Counted from the stretch's first letter, positions 24,433-34,076 are shown. The stretch is 64,000 bases of DNA from Gracilimonas sp040117685 (GCF_040117685.2 NZ_JBEDYP020000014.1:124001-188000), one strand, 5' to 3'. Made by a program: numbers and translations. The notes: a model not told the origin generated them from the sequence alone.

Positions 24433-26247
24433 TTAACCGAAGCTTACAGCAGATTTTTTGGCCTGTGTCAGGTAATCAACAACTACCCGTGTAATCACAA
24501 TAGCACTAAACAATGATGCTACAATACCGGCCATCAGTGTAACCGCAAAACCTTTAATGGGGCCAACTCCAAAACTGAAGAGAATGATAGCCACAAAGAA
24601 GGTGGTTACGTTGGCATCTACAATGGCACTCATGGCGTTGGCATAACCTGCTTCAATAGATGCTTTGAGTGTTTTTCCGGTTCGCTGCTCTTCCCTGATC
24701 CGGTCAAATATCAGCACGTTGGCATCCACCGCCATACCAATTGTCAGTACAATACCGGCAATACCCGGCAGAGTAAGGGTAGCTTTGAATGCCGCCAGAA
24801 TACCGAGGATGAAAATAATGTTGAGCAGCAGTGCGAGATCTGCAATTCCACCACCGGTGCGGTAATAGATAATCATGAAGATGGCTACAATACCTAATCC
24901 AAACAGGATGGAGTTTAAACCGGCCTGAATAGATTCAGCACCAAGAGTGGCACCAACGGTACGCTCTTCAAGAATTTCCAATGGAGCAGGCAGAGCACCT
25001 GAAAGCAGGATGTTCACCAAATCCTCGGCTTCTTCCACACCATCTAATCCTGTGATGGATGAACGACCGTTGGAAATTTTGGTATTTACATTCGGGTAAG
25101 AGAATACGAATCCATCCAGAACTATAGCTACCGGCTTTCCAATATTTGCACCTGTAATGCGGCCCCATTTACGGGCGCCTTCGCTGTTCATAGTCATAGA
25201 AACTTCGGGCACGTTGGTAGCAGGATCAAATTGTACACTTGCTGCCTCAATTACGTCTCCGGTCAGCTCTACTTGTGTTCGCACACCAATCAGTTGATAA
25301 AGTTCAGAACCGCCCTGGCCTTGAAGGGGGTTGGCACTCCACATCATGGTGGTGCTTCTCGGCATCATGCGCTGAATTTCTTCTGTAGTCAGAAGGTCCA
25401 TCACCCGAGCTGTATCTTCAGGTGTTGCCAGGCCAACGAGGTACGGGCTTTGTGGAGGTATCAGTACTTCTTCTAAAGGGTTGAATTGACCAGAAGCAAC
25501 TGAATCGGCTGTGTCAGAATTAGCAGTGTAGTTATCATAGTACTCATACACTGAGTTTACAAAAGCGCGGAATTCCTGAGCATCAGCCGCCAGCCGGAAC
25601 TCAAGACGGGCTGTCCCTTTCAGAAGGCTTCTTACACGTTCTTTGTCTTCCACTCCGGGAAGCTCAACGACGATACGGTTATTACCCTGCTTCACGATAG
25701 AAGGCTCCGTTACGCCGTAACGGTCAACACGGGTTCGAATAATTTCGATGGCCCGGTCAAGAGCTGACTGTCGTTGGGTTTTGAGGAATGTCGCTATCTC
25801 ATCGTTAGTAGAGCGACGGGTGATGTCCATGGCGTCATTGCGGTAGTACCGGCTGAGGCGGGCATCGGGATCACGTGATTCGAATTCAGCAACCATCTCG
25901 TCGATGAAGTCGGAATCGTTTTCGAGCGATCGTTCAGCAGCTACATCAATCACGTCATTCAGAAGCTGATCGGCATTCTCGCCGGCCAGTTCTCTTATCA
26001 ATTGAGGCACACCCACTTCAAGAGTTACGTGCATACCACCCTGAAGGTCAAGTCCCAGGGAAAGGGTATTGGTACGAAGATCTTCCAGCTTTTGCTGTTC
26101 TTCTTCCTGGTACTGAGCTCGTTCAGAAGGACTGAGCTCTTCCATATAGTTCTGTTCTAACGACCATACTACTGTTGGGTAGAGGTAATAAATTGTAAGG
26201 GCCAGAAAAGCCACGATACAACCGATTTTAAATCCGTTTCCTTGCAT
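24433..26247 (-). CDS. secD: Protein translocase subunit SecD
   Basis: The 604-residue protein has an N-terminal helix, the large periplasmic P1 part with LSLGLDLQGGMHVTLEVGVP and RTRVDRYGVTEPSIVKQGNNRIVVELPG, then five helices with IVLTIGMAVDANVLIFDRIREE in the fourth-to-fifth region and the GVGPIKGFAVTLMAGI end. It is longer than E. coli SecD mainly by an insertion of about 60 residues (acidic, about 80-150), as is common in this phylum. It forms the SecDF complex with the next gene. Confidence 0.96.
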   Translation of the reverse strand: MQGNGFKIGCIVAFLALTIYYLYPTVVWSLEQNYMEELSPSERAQYQEEEQQKLEDLRTNTLSLGLDLQGGMHVTLEVGVPQLIRELAGENADQLLNDVIDVAAERSLENDSDFIDEMVAEFESRDPDARLSRYYRNDAMDITRRSTNDEIATFLKTQRQSALDRAIEIIRTRVDRYGVTEPSIVKQGNNRIVVELPGVEDKERVRSLLKGTARLEFRLAADAQEFRAFVNSVYEYYDNYTANSDTADSVASGQFNPLEEVLIPPQSPYLVGLATPEDTARVMDLLTTEEIQRMMPRSTTMMWSANPLQGQGGSELYQLIGVRTQVELTGDVIEAASVQFDPATNVPEVSMTMNSEGARKWGRITGANIGKPVAIVLDGFVFSYPNVNTKISNGRSSITGLDGVEEAEDLVNILLSGALPAPLEILEERTVGATLGAESIQAGLNSILFGLGIVAIFMIIYYRTGGGIADLALLLNIIFILGILAAFKATLTLPGIAGIVLTIGMAVDANVLIFDRIREEQRTGKTLKASIEAGYANAMSAIVDANVTTFFVAIILFSFGVGPIKGFAVTLMAGIVASLFSAIVITRVVVDYLTQAKKSAVSFG

Positions 26248-26335
26248 AATTTCGTTATTTGTAAATTAGTAATTAGTTAATTGTGGCTCTAAGAGATAAT
26301 AAAGGAGCCGATTTCTTAAAAAAAGGTGGGAGTTA

Positions 26336-26360
26336 TTGTTATTCAAAAAACGAATAACAA
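26336..26360. repeat. Short inverted repeat between the hypothetical gene and secD
   Basis: TTGTTATTC and GAATAACAA form a 9-bp perfect stem with a 7-base loop, 15 bases after the stop of the minus-strand gene at 26375. Read on the minus strand, a seven-T run follows after 12 bases, so it could be a weak terminator. Confidence 0.5.
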
Positions 26361-26374
26361 GTAACCTAAAATGG

Positions 26375-26929
26375 CTAAGGCGCGCCGATAGCGGTGCCGC
26401 CGGAAAGGGGGGAGATATTAAAGTTATATTGGCTGACAGACTGCTGCTCAAATTTTTCCACAGCATGTGAAAAAGTAAATGCTTGCTGTTCTGTAACCAT
26501 TTTGCCATAAAAGGCTAACCCATCAACAGGTAAAACGGAATGAGGTTGAGCCTGCTTAATAAAAACAGCTTTGCCCATTCCGGAAGATGAATTCTGAAAA
26601 GCGTTCCATTCCTTCAGCAGAACACGAAATACTTCACTTTCGTCTTTGGATTGTGCATCCAAAGAAAATTGAAAGTCGTCGGGATGAGCTTTAACCAAAG
26701 CGGATGCCTGACGAATCACAGATTCCAGTTCATCGGTGCCGGAGGAAAGTTTTTTAAGCTGGTCTACTACCGATGTATTATCACCGGACTTTAAATTAGA
26801 TTTCAGCCACGAGGTAAACGCATCCTGTTCTGCATGGTCGCTTACCGGTTTCATGAAATAGAAAACCATACCGGCAAGCAGCAGGCCAACGCTAAGCGAT
26901 CGGGTGATATGTGTTCTGAAAAAGTTCAT
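26375..26929 (-). CDS. Hypothetical membrane-anchored protein
   Basis: The 184-residue protein has one N-terminal hydrophobic segment (residues about 8-26) with the rest probably periplasmic. The soluble part is largely helical, with a heptad-like region (DQLKKLSSGTDELESVIRQASALVKAHPDDF) and a Gln-rich C-terminal stretch. It ends in a short Gly/Pro tail. No known domain is recognised. It lies between uvrA and secD, same strand, but a possible terminator separates it from secD. Function is unknown. Confidence 0.65.
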   Translation of the reverse strand: MNFFRTHITRSLSVGLLLAGMVFYFMKPVSDHAEQDAFTSWLKSNLKSGDNTSVVDQLKKLSSGTDELESVIRQASALVKAHPDDFQFSLDAQSKDESEVFRVLLKEWNAFQNSSSGMGKAVFIKQAQPHSVLPVDGLAFYGKMVTEQQAFTFSHAVEKFEQQSVSQYNFNISPLSGGTAIGAP

Positions 26930-26992
26930 TCAGACTCAAAATATAATCAACAAATACCCCATTGTGAAAGTAAAAGTTGAAAAGAAATGAAG

Positions 26993-29831
26993 CTATGCCG
27001 GTTGTTTGCTCAGTCGCACAAATTCCTGCTTCAAAAATTGACCGGTGTAGGATTTTTCTACTTCAGCAACATCTTCCGGAGTACCGGTCGCGATGATCTC
27101 ACCACCTCCGGCTCCGCCTTCCGGGCCGAGGTCTATAATCCAGTCGGCTGCTTTGATGAGATCCAGGTTGTGCTCAATCACCATCACGGTATTCCCTTTT
27201 TCAACCAGCTGTTGTATTACGTTTACAAGCATGCGTACATCCTGGAAGTGAAGTCCGGTTGTAGGCTCATCCATCACATAGAGTGTATCACCGGTCCCAA
27301 CCTTGGAGAGCTCCCTGGCCAGCTTAATGCGTTGAGCCTCACCCCCGGATAATGTGGTGGAAGATTGACCAAGAGTAAGATATCCGAGCCCAACATCTAC
27401 TAAGGTTTCCAGTTTGCGGCTGATGGCAGGCTGTGCATCAAAAAACTCAGCGGCATCTTTGATAGGCATTTTCAATACATCCGAGATGTTTTTGCCTTTG
27501 TAATAAATTTCGAGCGTTTCCCGGTTGTAGCGTTTCCCATTACAGGTTTCACAGGTTACATACACATCAGGCAGGAAGTTCATTTCGATTTTACGGACAC
27601 CATCCCCACCACATTCTTCGCATCGTCCACCTTTTACGTTAAAGGAGAATCGGCCCTGATCATAACCCCGGATTTTTGACTCCGGTAGCTCGGCAAACAA
27701 TCGGCGAATGTAGTCAAATACTTTGGTGTAAGTTCCCGGATTGGAGCGTGGTGTTCGGCCAATCGGGCTTTGGTCAATGGAGATAATCTTATCCACATTG
27801 TCGATGCCTTCAATGCCGTCGTAAGTAAGTGGAACCGTTTTTGATTTGTAGAAATAATTAGAAAGAATTGGCACCAGTGTTTGGTTAATCAAAGAACTTT
27901 TGCCGCTTCCACTCACACCGGTTACGCAAATGAACTTGCCAAGAGGAACTTCCAGGTCCTGGTTTTTTAGGTTATGTCCCCGGGCATTGGTCACTTTAAT
28001 GGATTTGTCGTTTCCATTACGACGGATTTCGGGCATTTCAATCACTTCCTCATCGTTCAGGAATTTTGCCGTGCTGGATTCCGGGTCGAGCTCATCCGGC
28101 TTGCCGGCCGTTACAATGTGCCCCCCATTAACGCCTGCACCGGGACCAAGATCCGCCACAAAGTCAGCATGCTCGATGGTTTCGCGGTCGTGTTCTACCA
28201 CAATTACGCTGTTTCCAAGGTCGCGAAGGGTTTCTAAGGATTTTATCAGTTTGATATTATCGCGCTGGTGGAGACCGATGCTTGGCTCATCCAAAATATA
28301 GAGTACACCCACCAGTTGGGTTCCTATTTGAGTGGCCAGTCGTATTCGTTGAGCCTCACCCCCACTCAGCGTTTGCGCTTCTCTGTCAAGGCTAAGATAG
28401 TTCAGCCCAACATTTAGCAGGAAGTCGAGCCGGTCACGGATCTCCTTTAATACCTGATTTCCGATAATCTGCTGGCGTTCATTAAGGTTAATTCCATATA
28501 GCGTGTCGCGCAGCTCCTGAATATCCTTTTGCACAAGGTCATGAATAGTGTGCCCGTCAATTTTATAAGAGAGGGCTTCTTTGTTGAGCCGGCCACCATC
28601 ACATTCAGGGCAGGTAACCTTGTCCATAAAGGCTTTGGCTTTATCCCGCTGTTTATTGGATTTACTATTGTGATACTGATCAATAATGGTATTCCGTAAG
28701 CCTTCAAACTTGTGCTTGTACGTCACCGAGTTGTCTTTAAAATCGTAGCTGACAGAGAACTTCTTATCTCCGCTGCCATTCATCAGGACATCTATCAGCT
28801 CTTCAGGATAATCCTTTATGGGTGTTTCAAAATCCAGGTCAAAAGAATCCAGGATAGCTTTTAGCTGCTTGAACACGAAAATATCGCGGGGTGCACCCAG
28901 AAAACGAATTCCGCCATCAGCAATACTTTGGTCTTTATTGGGAACGAGCAAATCCCAGCTTACATCATAAGTATATCCAAGTCCTTCACACTCTTTACAA
29001 TTTCCATAGGGAGAGTTGAAGGAAAACAGGGTTCGGAGCAGGATCTTCATAAGCGAGTCCGCTTTCGGGATCGAACAGTTTCTGGGAGAACAGTCGGTCT
29101 GTAGTTTCTTCTCCGTCTTTGATGGCAAGGATCACATTTCCATCGGCCATTTCCAAAGCCAGCCGAATGCTGTCGGCTATGCGTTTCTCGCTTTTTTCTG
29201 AGATCACGAACCGGTCAACCACAATCTCAATATTGTGGGTTTTATAGCGATCAAGTTTCATATCGTCTTCCAGATCTTTAAACTCGCCGTCAATTCTGGC
29301 CTGCACAAACCCCTGCTTTATGGTTTGTTCAAATAACTCCCGATAGTGCCCTTTTCTACCACGTACCACCGGAGCCAGGCAATAGGCTTTGGTTCCTTCA
29401 GTCATATCCATAACGGCCTGCACCACCTGGTCGGCCGACTGTTTTTTCATCTCATTCCCGGTTTTGTAGGAGTAGGGAATACCAACGCGGGCGTAGAGCA
29501 GGCGGAGGAAGTCATAAATTTCAGTGACCGTACCTACGGTAGAGCGCGGATTTCGATTGGTGGTTTTTTGATCGATAGATATAACAGGAGAGAGGCCGTC
29601 AATAAAATCTACGGCAGGGCGTTCCATCATCCCCAAAAACTGGCGTGCATAAGCGGAAAGAGATTCCAGAAACCGTCGCTGCCCTTCAGCATAAATAGTA
29701 TCAAAAGCCAGCGATGATTTCCCCGAACCCGAAAGCCCGGTAATCACGACCAATTGGTCGCGGGGAATGTCTATGTCAATATTTTTGAGGTTGTGTTCGC
29801 GGGCGCCGCGTACTACAATATTATGTTGCAA
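26993..29831 (-). pseudogene. uvrA: UvrA excinuclease ABC subunit A, interrupted by a single-base frameshift
   Basis: Two reading frames together encode a complete UvrA of about 945 residues. The first (29831 to 28995) has the N-terminal ATPase half with Walker A GLSGSGKSS. The second (open from 29128 to 26993) has LFSFNSPYGNCKECEGLG onward, both LSGGEAQRI signature motifs, the second Walker A GVSGSGKSS, the zinc-finger CEECGGDGVRKIEM...CETC and the C-terminal GPEGGAGGGEIIA. Removing one base from the GGG at 29029-29031 (CCC on the coding strand) joins them as ...DPAPNLFSFNSPYG..., exactly the family sequence. Both halves are otherwise well preserved, so an assembly error or a very recent mutation is more likely than an old pseudogene. 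UvrA finds bulky DNA lesions for nucleotide excision repair. Confidence 0.9.
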
Positions 29832-29995
29832 AGTCTCTCGTGTTTTTAGATTTCAGAACTTTGAAAAATACAAAACAGAGGCCGGAATTCCTTCATTCCT
29901 TTTTTAAAAACATTTGAATGAAATGTTGAAGCAAAGCCAGATATAGAATTTGGGGAGTGAATTTTGCTAATTACCGTGAAATAGAAAAAGTGCAT

Positions 29996-30341
29996 ATGAA
30001 AGAAACAAAAACTACTACCCACCAATCTCACTCCTGAAAAAGCATCCGAACTGTTAGAAAAGACGGAACAGGAATTCATCAGGTTATTTGAACACGGTAG
30101 CCTTGAAGTAGAGTACTATAAACCCGATAAAGTTGACAAGCAAAAACCCCACGATCGGGACGAAATTTATGTTGTGATATCCGGTTCCGGAATTTTTGTA
30201 AATGGGGATCAGAGACATGCTTTTGAAACCGGTCAGGTTTTATTTGTACCGGCCGGTGTCGTTCACCGGTTTGAAGATTTCACCAAAGACTTTGCCACAT
30301 GGGTGTTTTTCTATGGTCCTGAAGGAGGAGAAAAAGGATAA
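29996..30341 (+). pseudogene. Small cupin-domain protein, frameshifted near its start
   Basis: The frame ending at 30341 encodes a complete single cupin: HDRDEIYVVISGSGIFVNGD (first metal-binding motif), a Gly turn, and ETGQVLFVPAGVVHRFEDFTKDF (second motif with its His). This frame has no ATG, because a TGA lies at its 5' end. The ATG at 29996 opens a different frame that stops after 13 codons. Dropping one A from the run at 30007-30011 fuses them into MKETKLLPTNLTPEKASELL..., a protein of about 114 residues. It is divergent from uvrA and convergent with the cyclase gene, whose stop is one base away. The ligand is unknown. Confidence 0.75.
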
Positions 30342-30342
30342 C

Positions 30343-31647
30343 TTATTCTTCTTTTTCTTCTCCGGAAGTTCGAATCAGGCTGTTGTACTCCCTGATAAAT
30401 AAACGGTTCGGAAAAATCCCTTCATCATCTTCAGATAATTCGGGTTTTATTCTTTTTACAAAATACATCTGAAGGTTGCCGATGTACTTGGTTTCAATTT
30501 CACCTCTTGATTCACACTCAAAGAAATCCTTAACCCGCTCGTAAGTTGACTCGGAGATATTAATGGCATTTCCCATAGAGTGTTCTTCCAGCCTGGCTGC
30601 AATGTTTACCGTTTCTCCCCAAATGTCGTAGGCAAAGCGGGTTTTCCCAATTACTCCAACTACTACCTTTCCGGTATGTATGCCCATTCGAACGGGTAGG
30701 TATGGAGTACCTGAGTTATTCTTTTCTCCAAAAGTTTGAACAAAATCCCTGATTTTAAGAGCTGTAAGAATAGTGTCAATAGGGTGTGAGTGGTTACGCT
30801 CTGGGATTCCCCCTGCAGCCATATAGCTGTCGCCGATGGTTTTAATCTTAATAAGATTATGCTGACGGGTGAATTCGTCAAACCGGTCGAAATAGAATGA
30901 GAGGCTTTCGATGAGTTTCTCCGGGCTTAGTTCAGGAACTACTTTCGTGAACCCTTCAAAATCTGTGAACATGATAGTGGTATCGTGGTAGCGCTCGGGA
31001 GTTACGGTTCCATATGCCAGCAGGTTTTCCGCAATTTTTTCCGGGAAAATATTATGAATCAGTTCTTCATGCTCGTTTTTGGTAAGCTCGAGTTCTTTGT
31101 TAGCGGCATTTAATCCACTTTGCATTTTGCTCAGCTGATTATTCTGAGCAAGCGTATTCTTATAAGTGGAGATCAACAGATTAACCAGGTAGGAATAATC
31201 CGCTTTGATTTCATATTCTTTGCCTTCAATTTCCACCTTCACGGTATCGTCTTCCTGAACCGGAGGGGGTGGGTTCAGCATCAATTCATCGATCTTGCTG
31301 TACAGGGTTTCATCATCAAATGGCTTGGTGAGGTAATTATCGGCACCTGCTTCAATTCCTTTCATGATGTGTTCGGTGGTAACCATTGAAGTAACCAAAA
31401 TGACCGGAATCTTATTGAGGCGTGTATCTTTCTTTATATGCTCACAAAGTTCAAACCCGTTCATAATAGGCATGTCCACATCACTGAGGATGAGGTCAGG
31501 GTATTCCGTTCGTGTTAATTCCAGAGCGTCTTCACCATTCTGAGCGGTTAAAACCTCGTACCCCTTTTGAATTAATTTATGCCTTGTAAGTGTTACCAAT
31601 GCCGGGTGGTCATCAACCACCAGAATCCGCGGTTTTGTTTCTAACAT
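30343..31647 (-). CDS. Response regulator with class III adenylate cyclase output domain
   Basis: The 434-residue protein starts with a receiver domain (about 7-122; phosphoacceptor D56, conserved K108). A helical linker with coiled-coil character follows (about 155-200), then a class III cyclase domain (about 222-415). Both metal-binding aspartates are present (D229 in FTDFEGF, D273 in IGDSYMA). The base-selecting Lys269 and Asp341 favour ATP over GTP, and N348 and R352 for transition-state binding are also there. It should make cAMP on phosphorylation by a partner histidine kinase, which is not in this window. An alternative is constitutive dimer activity. Confidence 0.92.
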   Translation of the reverse strand: MLETKPRILVVDDHPALVTLTRHKLIQKGYEVLTAQNGEDALELTRTEYPDLILSDVDMPIMNGFELCEHIKKDTRLNKIPVILVTSMVTTEHIMKGIEAGADNYLTKPFDDETLYSKIDELMLNPPPPVQEDDTVKVEIEGKEYEIKADYSYLVNLLISTYKNTLAQNNQLSKMQSGLNAANKELELTKNEHEELIHNIFPEKIAENLLAYGTVTPERYHDTTIMFTDFEGFTKVVPELSPEKLIESLSFYFDRFDEFTRQHNLIKIKTIGDSYMAAGGIPERNHSHPIDTILTALKIRDFVQTFGEKNNSGTPYLPVRMGIHTGKVVVGVIGKTRFAYDIWGETVNIAARLEEHSMGNAINISESTYERVKDFFECESRGEIETKYIGNLQMYFVKRIKPELSEDDEGIFPNRLFIREYNSLIRTSGEEKEE

Positions 31648-31771
31648 GATCTGACTTTAAAAATTCTCCGGTAATATATTCGATTAGGTAAAACAATGTG
31701 CATGAGAATTTTTTAAGCATTAACCCCAAAAAACCGATAGTTTACCTGTTCATTCATCAATAATTGTACCT

Positions 31772-33130
31772 ATGCAAGAAGTAGCACATAAGAATTGGTC
31801 ACCAACATCGTGGAAAGAGAAACCGGTAAAGCAGCTTCCGGAGTATCCTGATCAGGGCCGATTGGATCAAAGTTTCGAAACCCTGAAATCTCTGCCCCCG
31901 CTTGTCACTTCCTGGGAGATTGAAGCATTGAAAGATAAACTGGCCAATGTTGCAGCCGGAAAAGCATTTTTGTTACAGGGGGGAGACTGCGCTGAAAGTT
32001 TTGATGCTACCAAAGCCCCCAAGATCGTGAATATGGTGAAAGTGCTGCTTCAAACCAGCTTTATATTGATCCATGAGATGGGGGTACCGGTATTAAGAGT
32101 TGGCCGTATTGCCGGACAGTATGCCAAGCCTCGCTCCAATGATTTTGAAACGGTGAATGGGGAAGAAATTCACAATTATCGCGGAGACCTTATTAATGGA
32201 TATGAGTCTGAATCCGGCATTCGTATGCCTGATCCACAGCGATTGCTGGAAGGATATCACAAAGCCGGTCTGACCCTGAATTTCCTCCGGGCTCTGGCTG
32301 ACGAAGGTTTTGCTGATCTCCATCACCCCGAGCAATGGGAACTCGATTTTATGCAGAACAATGAGTACTACGCTGAGTACGAAGATATGGTGAACTCTAT
32401 CACCAAGGCGGTACGCTTTGTGGAATCAATTGCCCCGGATACGTTTTCAACCCTGCAAAAAGTAGATTTCTATACTTCACACGAAGCATTGAACCTGTAT
32501 TACGATTCAGCCCAAACACGACCTGTTCCCCGTAAGAAAGGATACTTTAACCTGAGTGCACATATGGTGTGGCTGGGCAACCGAACCCGTGATTTGGATG
32601 GGGCTCATGTTGAGTATTTCAAAGGAATCAATAATCCTGTGGGTATTAAAGTGGGCCCGCCGTACGAAATTGATGAGACGATGAGGTTAATCGAAACCCT
32701 GAATCCAAATCATGAGGCAGGTAAAATTGTGCTCATTACCCGTTTCGGAAAAGACATTGTTGAGAAAGAACTTCCCAAACTGATACAAGCCGTTCGTCGG
32801 GAAGGCTTCCCGGTTGTTTGGAGTTCGGATCCTATGCACGGAAATACATTCAGCACTGATGGCGGCATTAAGACCCGAAACTTCGACGATATATTAAGTG
32901 AGGTTCAGTCATCTTTTGCGATTCACCGGTCGGAGGGGAGTTACCTTGGCGGAGTGCACCTGGAGCTTACCGGTGATAACGTGACCGAATGTGTTGGAGG
33001 AGCCAAAGGATTAGGTGAAAAGGAATTGCAGCGTAATTATGAGACTTTCTGTGATCCGCGCCTCAATTATGAACAGAGCCTTGAAATGGCCTTCCTCGTA
33101 GCCCGTGAGTGGAAAAAGAGTTATTCTTAG
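31772..33130 (+). CDS. 3-deoxy-7-phosphoheptulonate (DAHP) synthase, class II
   Basis: The 452-residue enzyme is of the plant/Mycobacterium-like class II type. It starts with NWSPTSWKEKPVKQLPEYPD, carries the metal and PEP motif GGDCAESFD, RVGRIAGQYAKPRS, and the later KVGPP and WSSDPMHGNT segments that hold metal-binding His and Glu residues. It condenses PEP with erythrose 4-phosphate, the first step of the shikimate pathway. No other aromatic-pathway genes are adjacent. The gene stands alone, divergent from the cyclase gene. Confidence 0.95.
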   Translation: MQEVAHKNWSPTSWKEKPVKQLPEYPDQGRLDQSFETLKSLPPLVTSWEIEALKDKLANVAAGKAFLLQGGDCAESFDATKAPKIVNMVKVLLQTSFILIHEMGVPVLRVGRIAGQYAKPRSNDFETVNGEEIHNYRGDLINGYESESGIRMPDPQRLLEGYHKAGLTLNFLRALADEGFADLHHPEQWELDFMQNNEYYAEYEDMVNSITKAVRFVESIAPDTFSTLQKVDFYTSHEALNLYYDSAQTRPVPRKKGYFNLSAHMVWLGNRTRDLDGAHVEYFKGINNPVGIKVGPPYEIDETMRLIETLNPNHEAGKIVLITRFGKDIVEKELPKLIQAVRREGFPVVWSSDPMHGNTFSTDGGIKTRNFDDILSEVQSSFAIHRSEGSYLGGVHLELTGDNVTECVGGAKGLGEKELQRNYETFCDPRLNYEQSLEMAFLVAREWKKSYS

Positions 33131-33149
33131 AGGTGTTAGGGGCAAGGTT

Positions 33150-33273
33150 TTAGGTGTTAGGTTTTAGTTAGTCACTCAGCGAAAGCGAAGAATCTTTCTT
33201 TTCTTAATTACCAAGTATTAAGGGCAAAGATCTTTCGCTTCCGCTCAAGATGACCCTAAAACCTAACACCTAA
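33150..33273. repeat. Long imperfect inverted repeat (REP/MITE-like)
   Basis: Two arms of about 50 bp (33150-33203 and 33224-33273) face each other across about 20 bp. The outer 16 bases (TTAGGTGTTAGGTTTT and its complement) match perfectly; the inner parts hold AGCGAAAGCGAAGAATCTTT against AAAGATCTTTCGCTTCCGCT. Another GGTGTTAGGGG copy lies just before (33132). It is non-coding, in the 355-bp gap between DAHP synthase and hsp20. Confidence 0.85.
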
Positions 33274-33286
33274 TCCCTCCCACACC

Positions 33287-33397
33287 TCTGTCATTTTTGT
33301 CTGAAATCTGTCATTCATGAAACGGCTTCACTGCCAACCTTTCCTTTCCGCTGATGTTGTCTGAAATTTCATCAGTATTCGTTTGCCCGTCTGTCAG
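33287..33397. promoter_or_regulatory. Repeated motifs upstream of the hsp20 promoter (possible enhancer sites)
   Basis: TTGTCTGAAAT occurs at 33297-33307 and again exactly 60 bases later at 33357-33367. CTGTCATT occurs twice (33287 and 33308) and CTGTCA again near 33390. They stand some 30-135 bases upstream of a sigma-54-like promoter, where activator sites are usually found. No known activator motif is recognised. Confidence 0.4.
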
Positions 33398-33418
33398 TAT
33401 ATCTCTTTGCTGATTCTG

Positions 33419-33436
33419 TTGGCATATACCTTGCAC
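33419..33436 (+). promoter_or_regulatory. Sigma-54 (-24/-12) promoter for hsp20
   Basis: TTGGCATATACCTTGCA fits the RpoN consensus YTGGCACG-N4-TTGCW, with the invariant GG (33421-33422) and GC (33433-33434) exactly ten bases apart. The predicted transcription start is near 33446, 40 bases before the hsp20 ATG. Confidence 0.65.
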
Positions 33437-33485
33437 CAGTAAAAGTGAATTAACAAAAAACTAAAACTTAAATGCGAGGTTAATT

Positions 33486-33914
33486 ATGGCACTTATTAAT
33501 TATACCCGACCCAATGTTGATCTTCATTCAAAAAGATTCAGTGACATTTTAGATGAGTTTTTCAATGAATCGTTGAACTATCGAAATGATTCGTTCATGC
33601 CTTCAGTAGATATTTCTGAAACAGAAAGTCAATTTGACGTTTCGGTATCACTTCCAGGTATGAATAAGGAAGATATAAACGTTGATCTTAATAACGGCCA
33701 CCTTACAATTAGCGGTGAGCGTAAACTCGAGAATGAAGAGAACGGTAAAAACTATCACAGGGTAGAATCAAGTTATGGCTCGTTCAGCCGTTCTTTCCAA
33801 CTGCCCGACAGCATTGATGAAGAAAGCATTACCGCTAAATATGAGAATGGTATTCTGAATATTACCATTGCCAAAAGCGAAGAAAAAGTTAAGAAGCAGA
33901 TCAAGATTTCATAA
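33486..33914 (+). CDS. Small heat shock protein, Hsp20/alpha-crystallin family
   Basis: The 142-residue chaperone has a short N-terminal arm (to about residue 38), an alpha-crystallin domain (about 39-130) starting MPSVDISETESQFDVSVSLPGMNKEDINVDL and containing ISGERK and the conserved ENGILNITIAK strand, and the C-terminal tail KKQIKIS, where IKI is the I-x-I motif that docks into neighbouring subunits. It holds unfolding proteins for ClpB/DnaK. It is the first gene of a proteostasis cluster with htrA and clpB downstream, has its own promoter and is followed by a terminator. Confidence 0.95.
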   Translation: MALINYTRPNVDLHSKRFSDILDEFFNESLNYRNDSFMPSVDISETESQFDVSVSLPGMNKEDINVDLNNGHLTISGERKLENEENGKNYHRVESSYGSFSRSFQLPDSIDEESITAKYENGILNITIAKSEEKVKKQIKIS

Positions 33915-33937
33915 ATCTGATCCATTAGGTTAAGGGA

Positions 33938-33974
33938 GCCGAAGTCCCTTGAATGGGGCTTCGGTTTCTTATTT
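33938..33974 (+). terminator. Intrinsic terminator of hsp20
   Basis: CCGAAGTCCC, a short loop, then GGGGCTTCGG forms a 10-bp stem with one G-T pair, followed by TTTCTTATTT. It lies about 25 bases after the hsp20 stop. Confidence 0.85.
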
Positions 33975-34076
33975 ATCTCTGCTGAATTGTAAAGGTTTGT
34001 GGAAGTACACAATTTTAAAAACGTGCTGCGTTGTTAATACCGCAATCCATTAATAACAATTAAATCAGAAATACAT

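Noticed and set aside
29020..29040. Programmed frameshift in uvrA
   Set aside because: No slippery heptamer or downstream structure is apparent, and three other genes show the same kind of extra base, so an error or mutation is preferred. Kept open in the findings.
33287..33440. CIRCE/HrcA site before hsp20
   Set aside because: No TTAGCACTC-N9-GAGTGCTAA palindrome is found.
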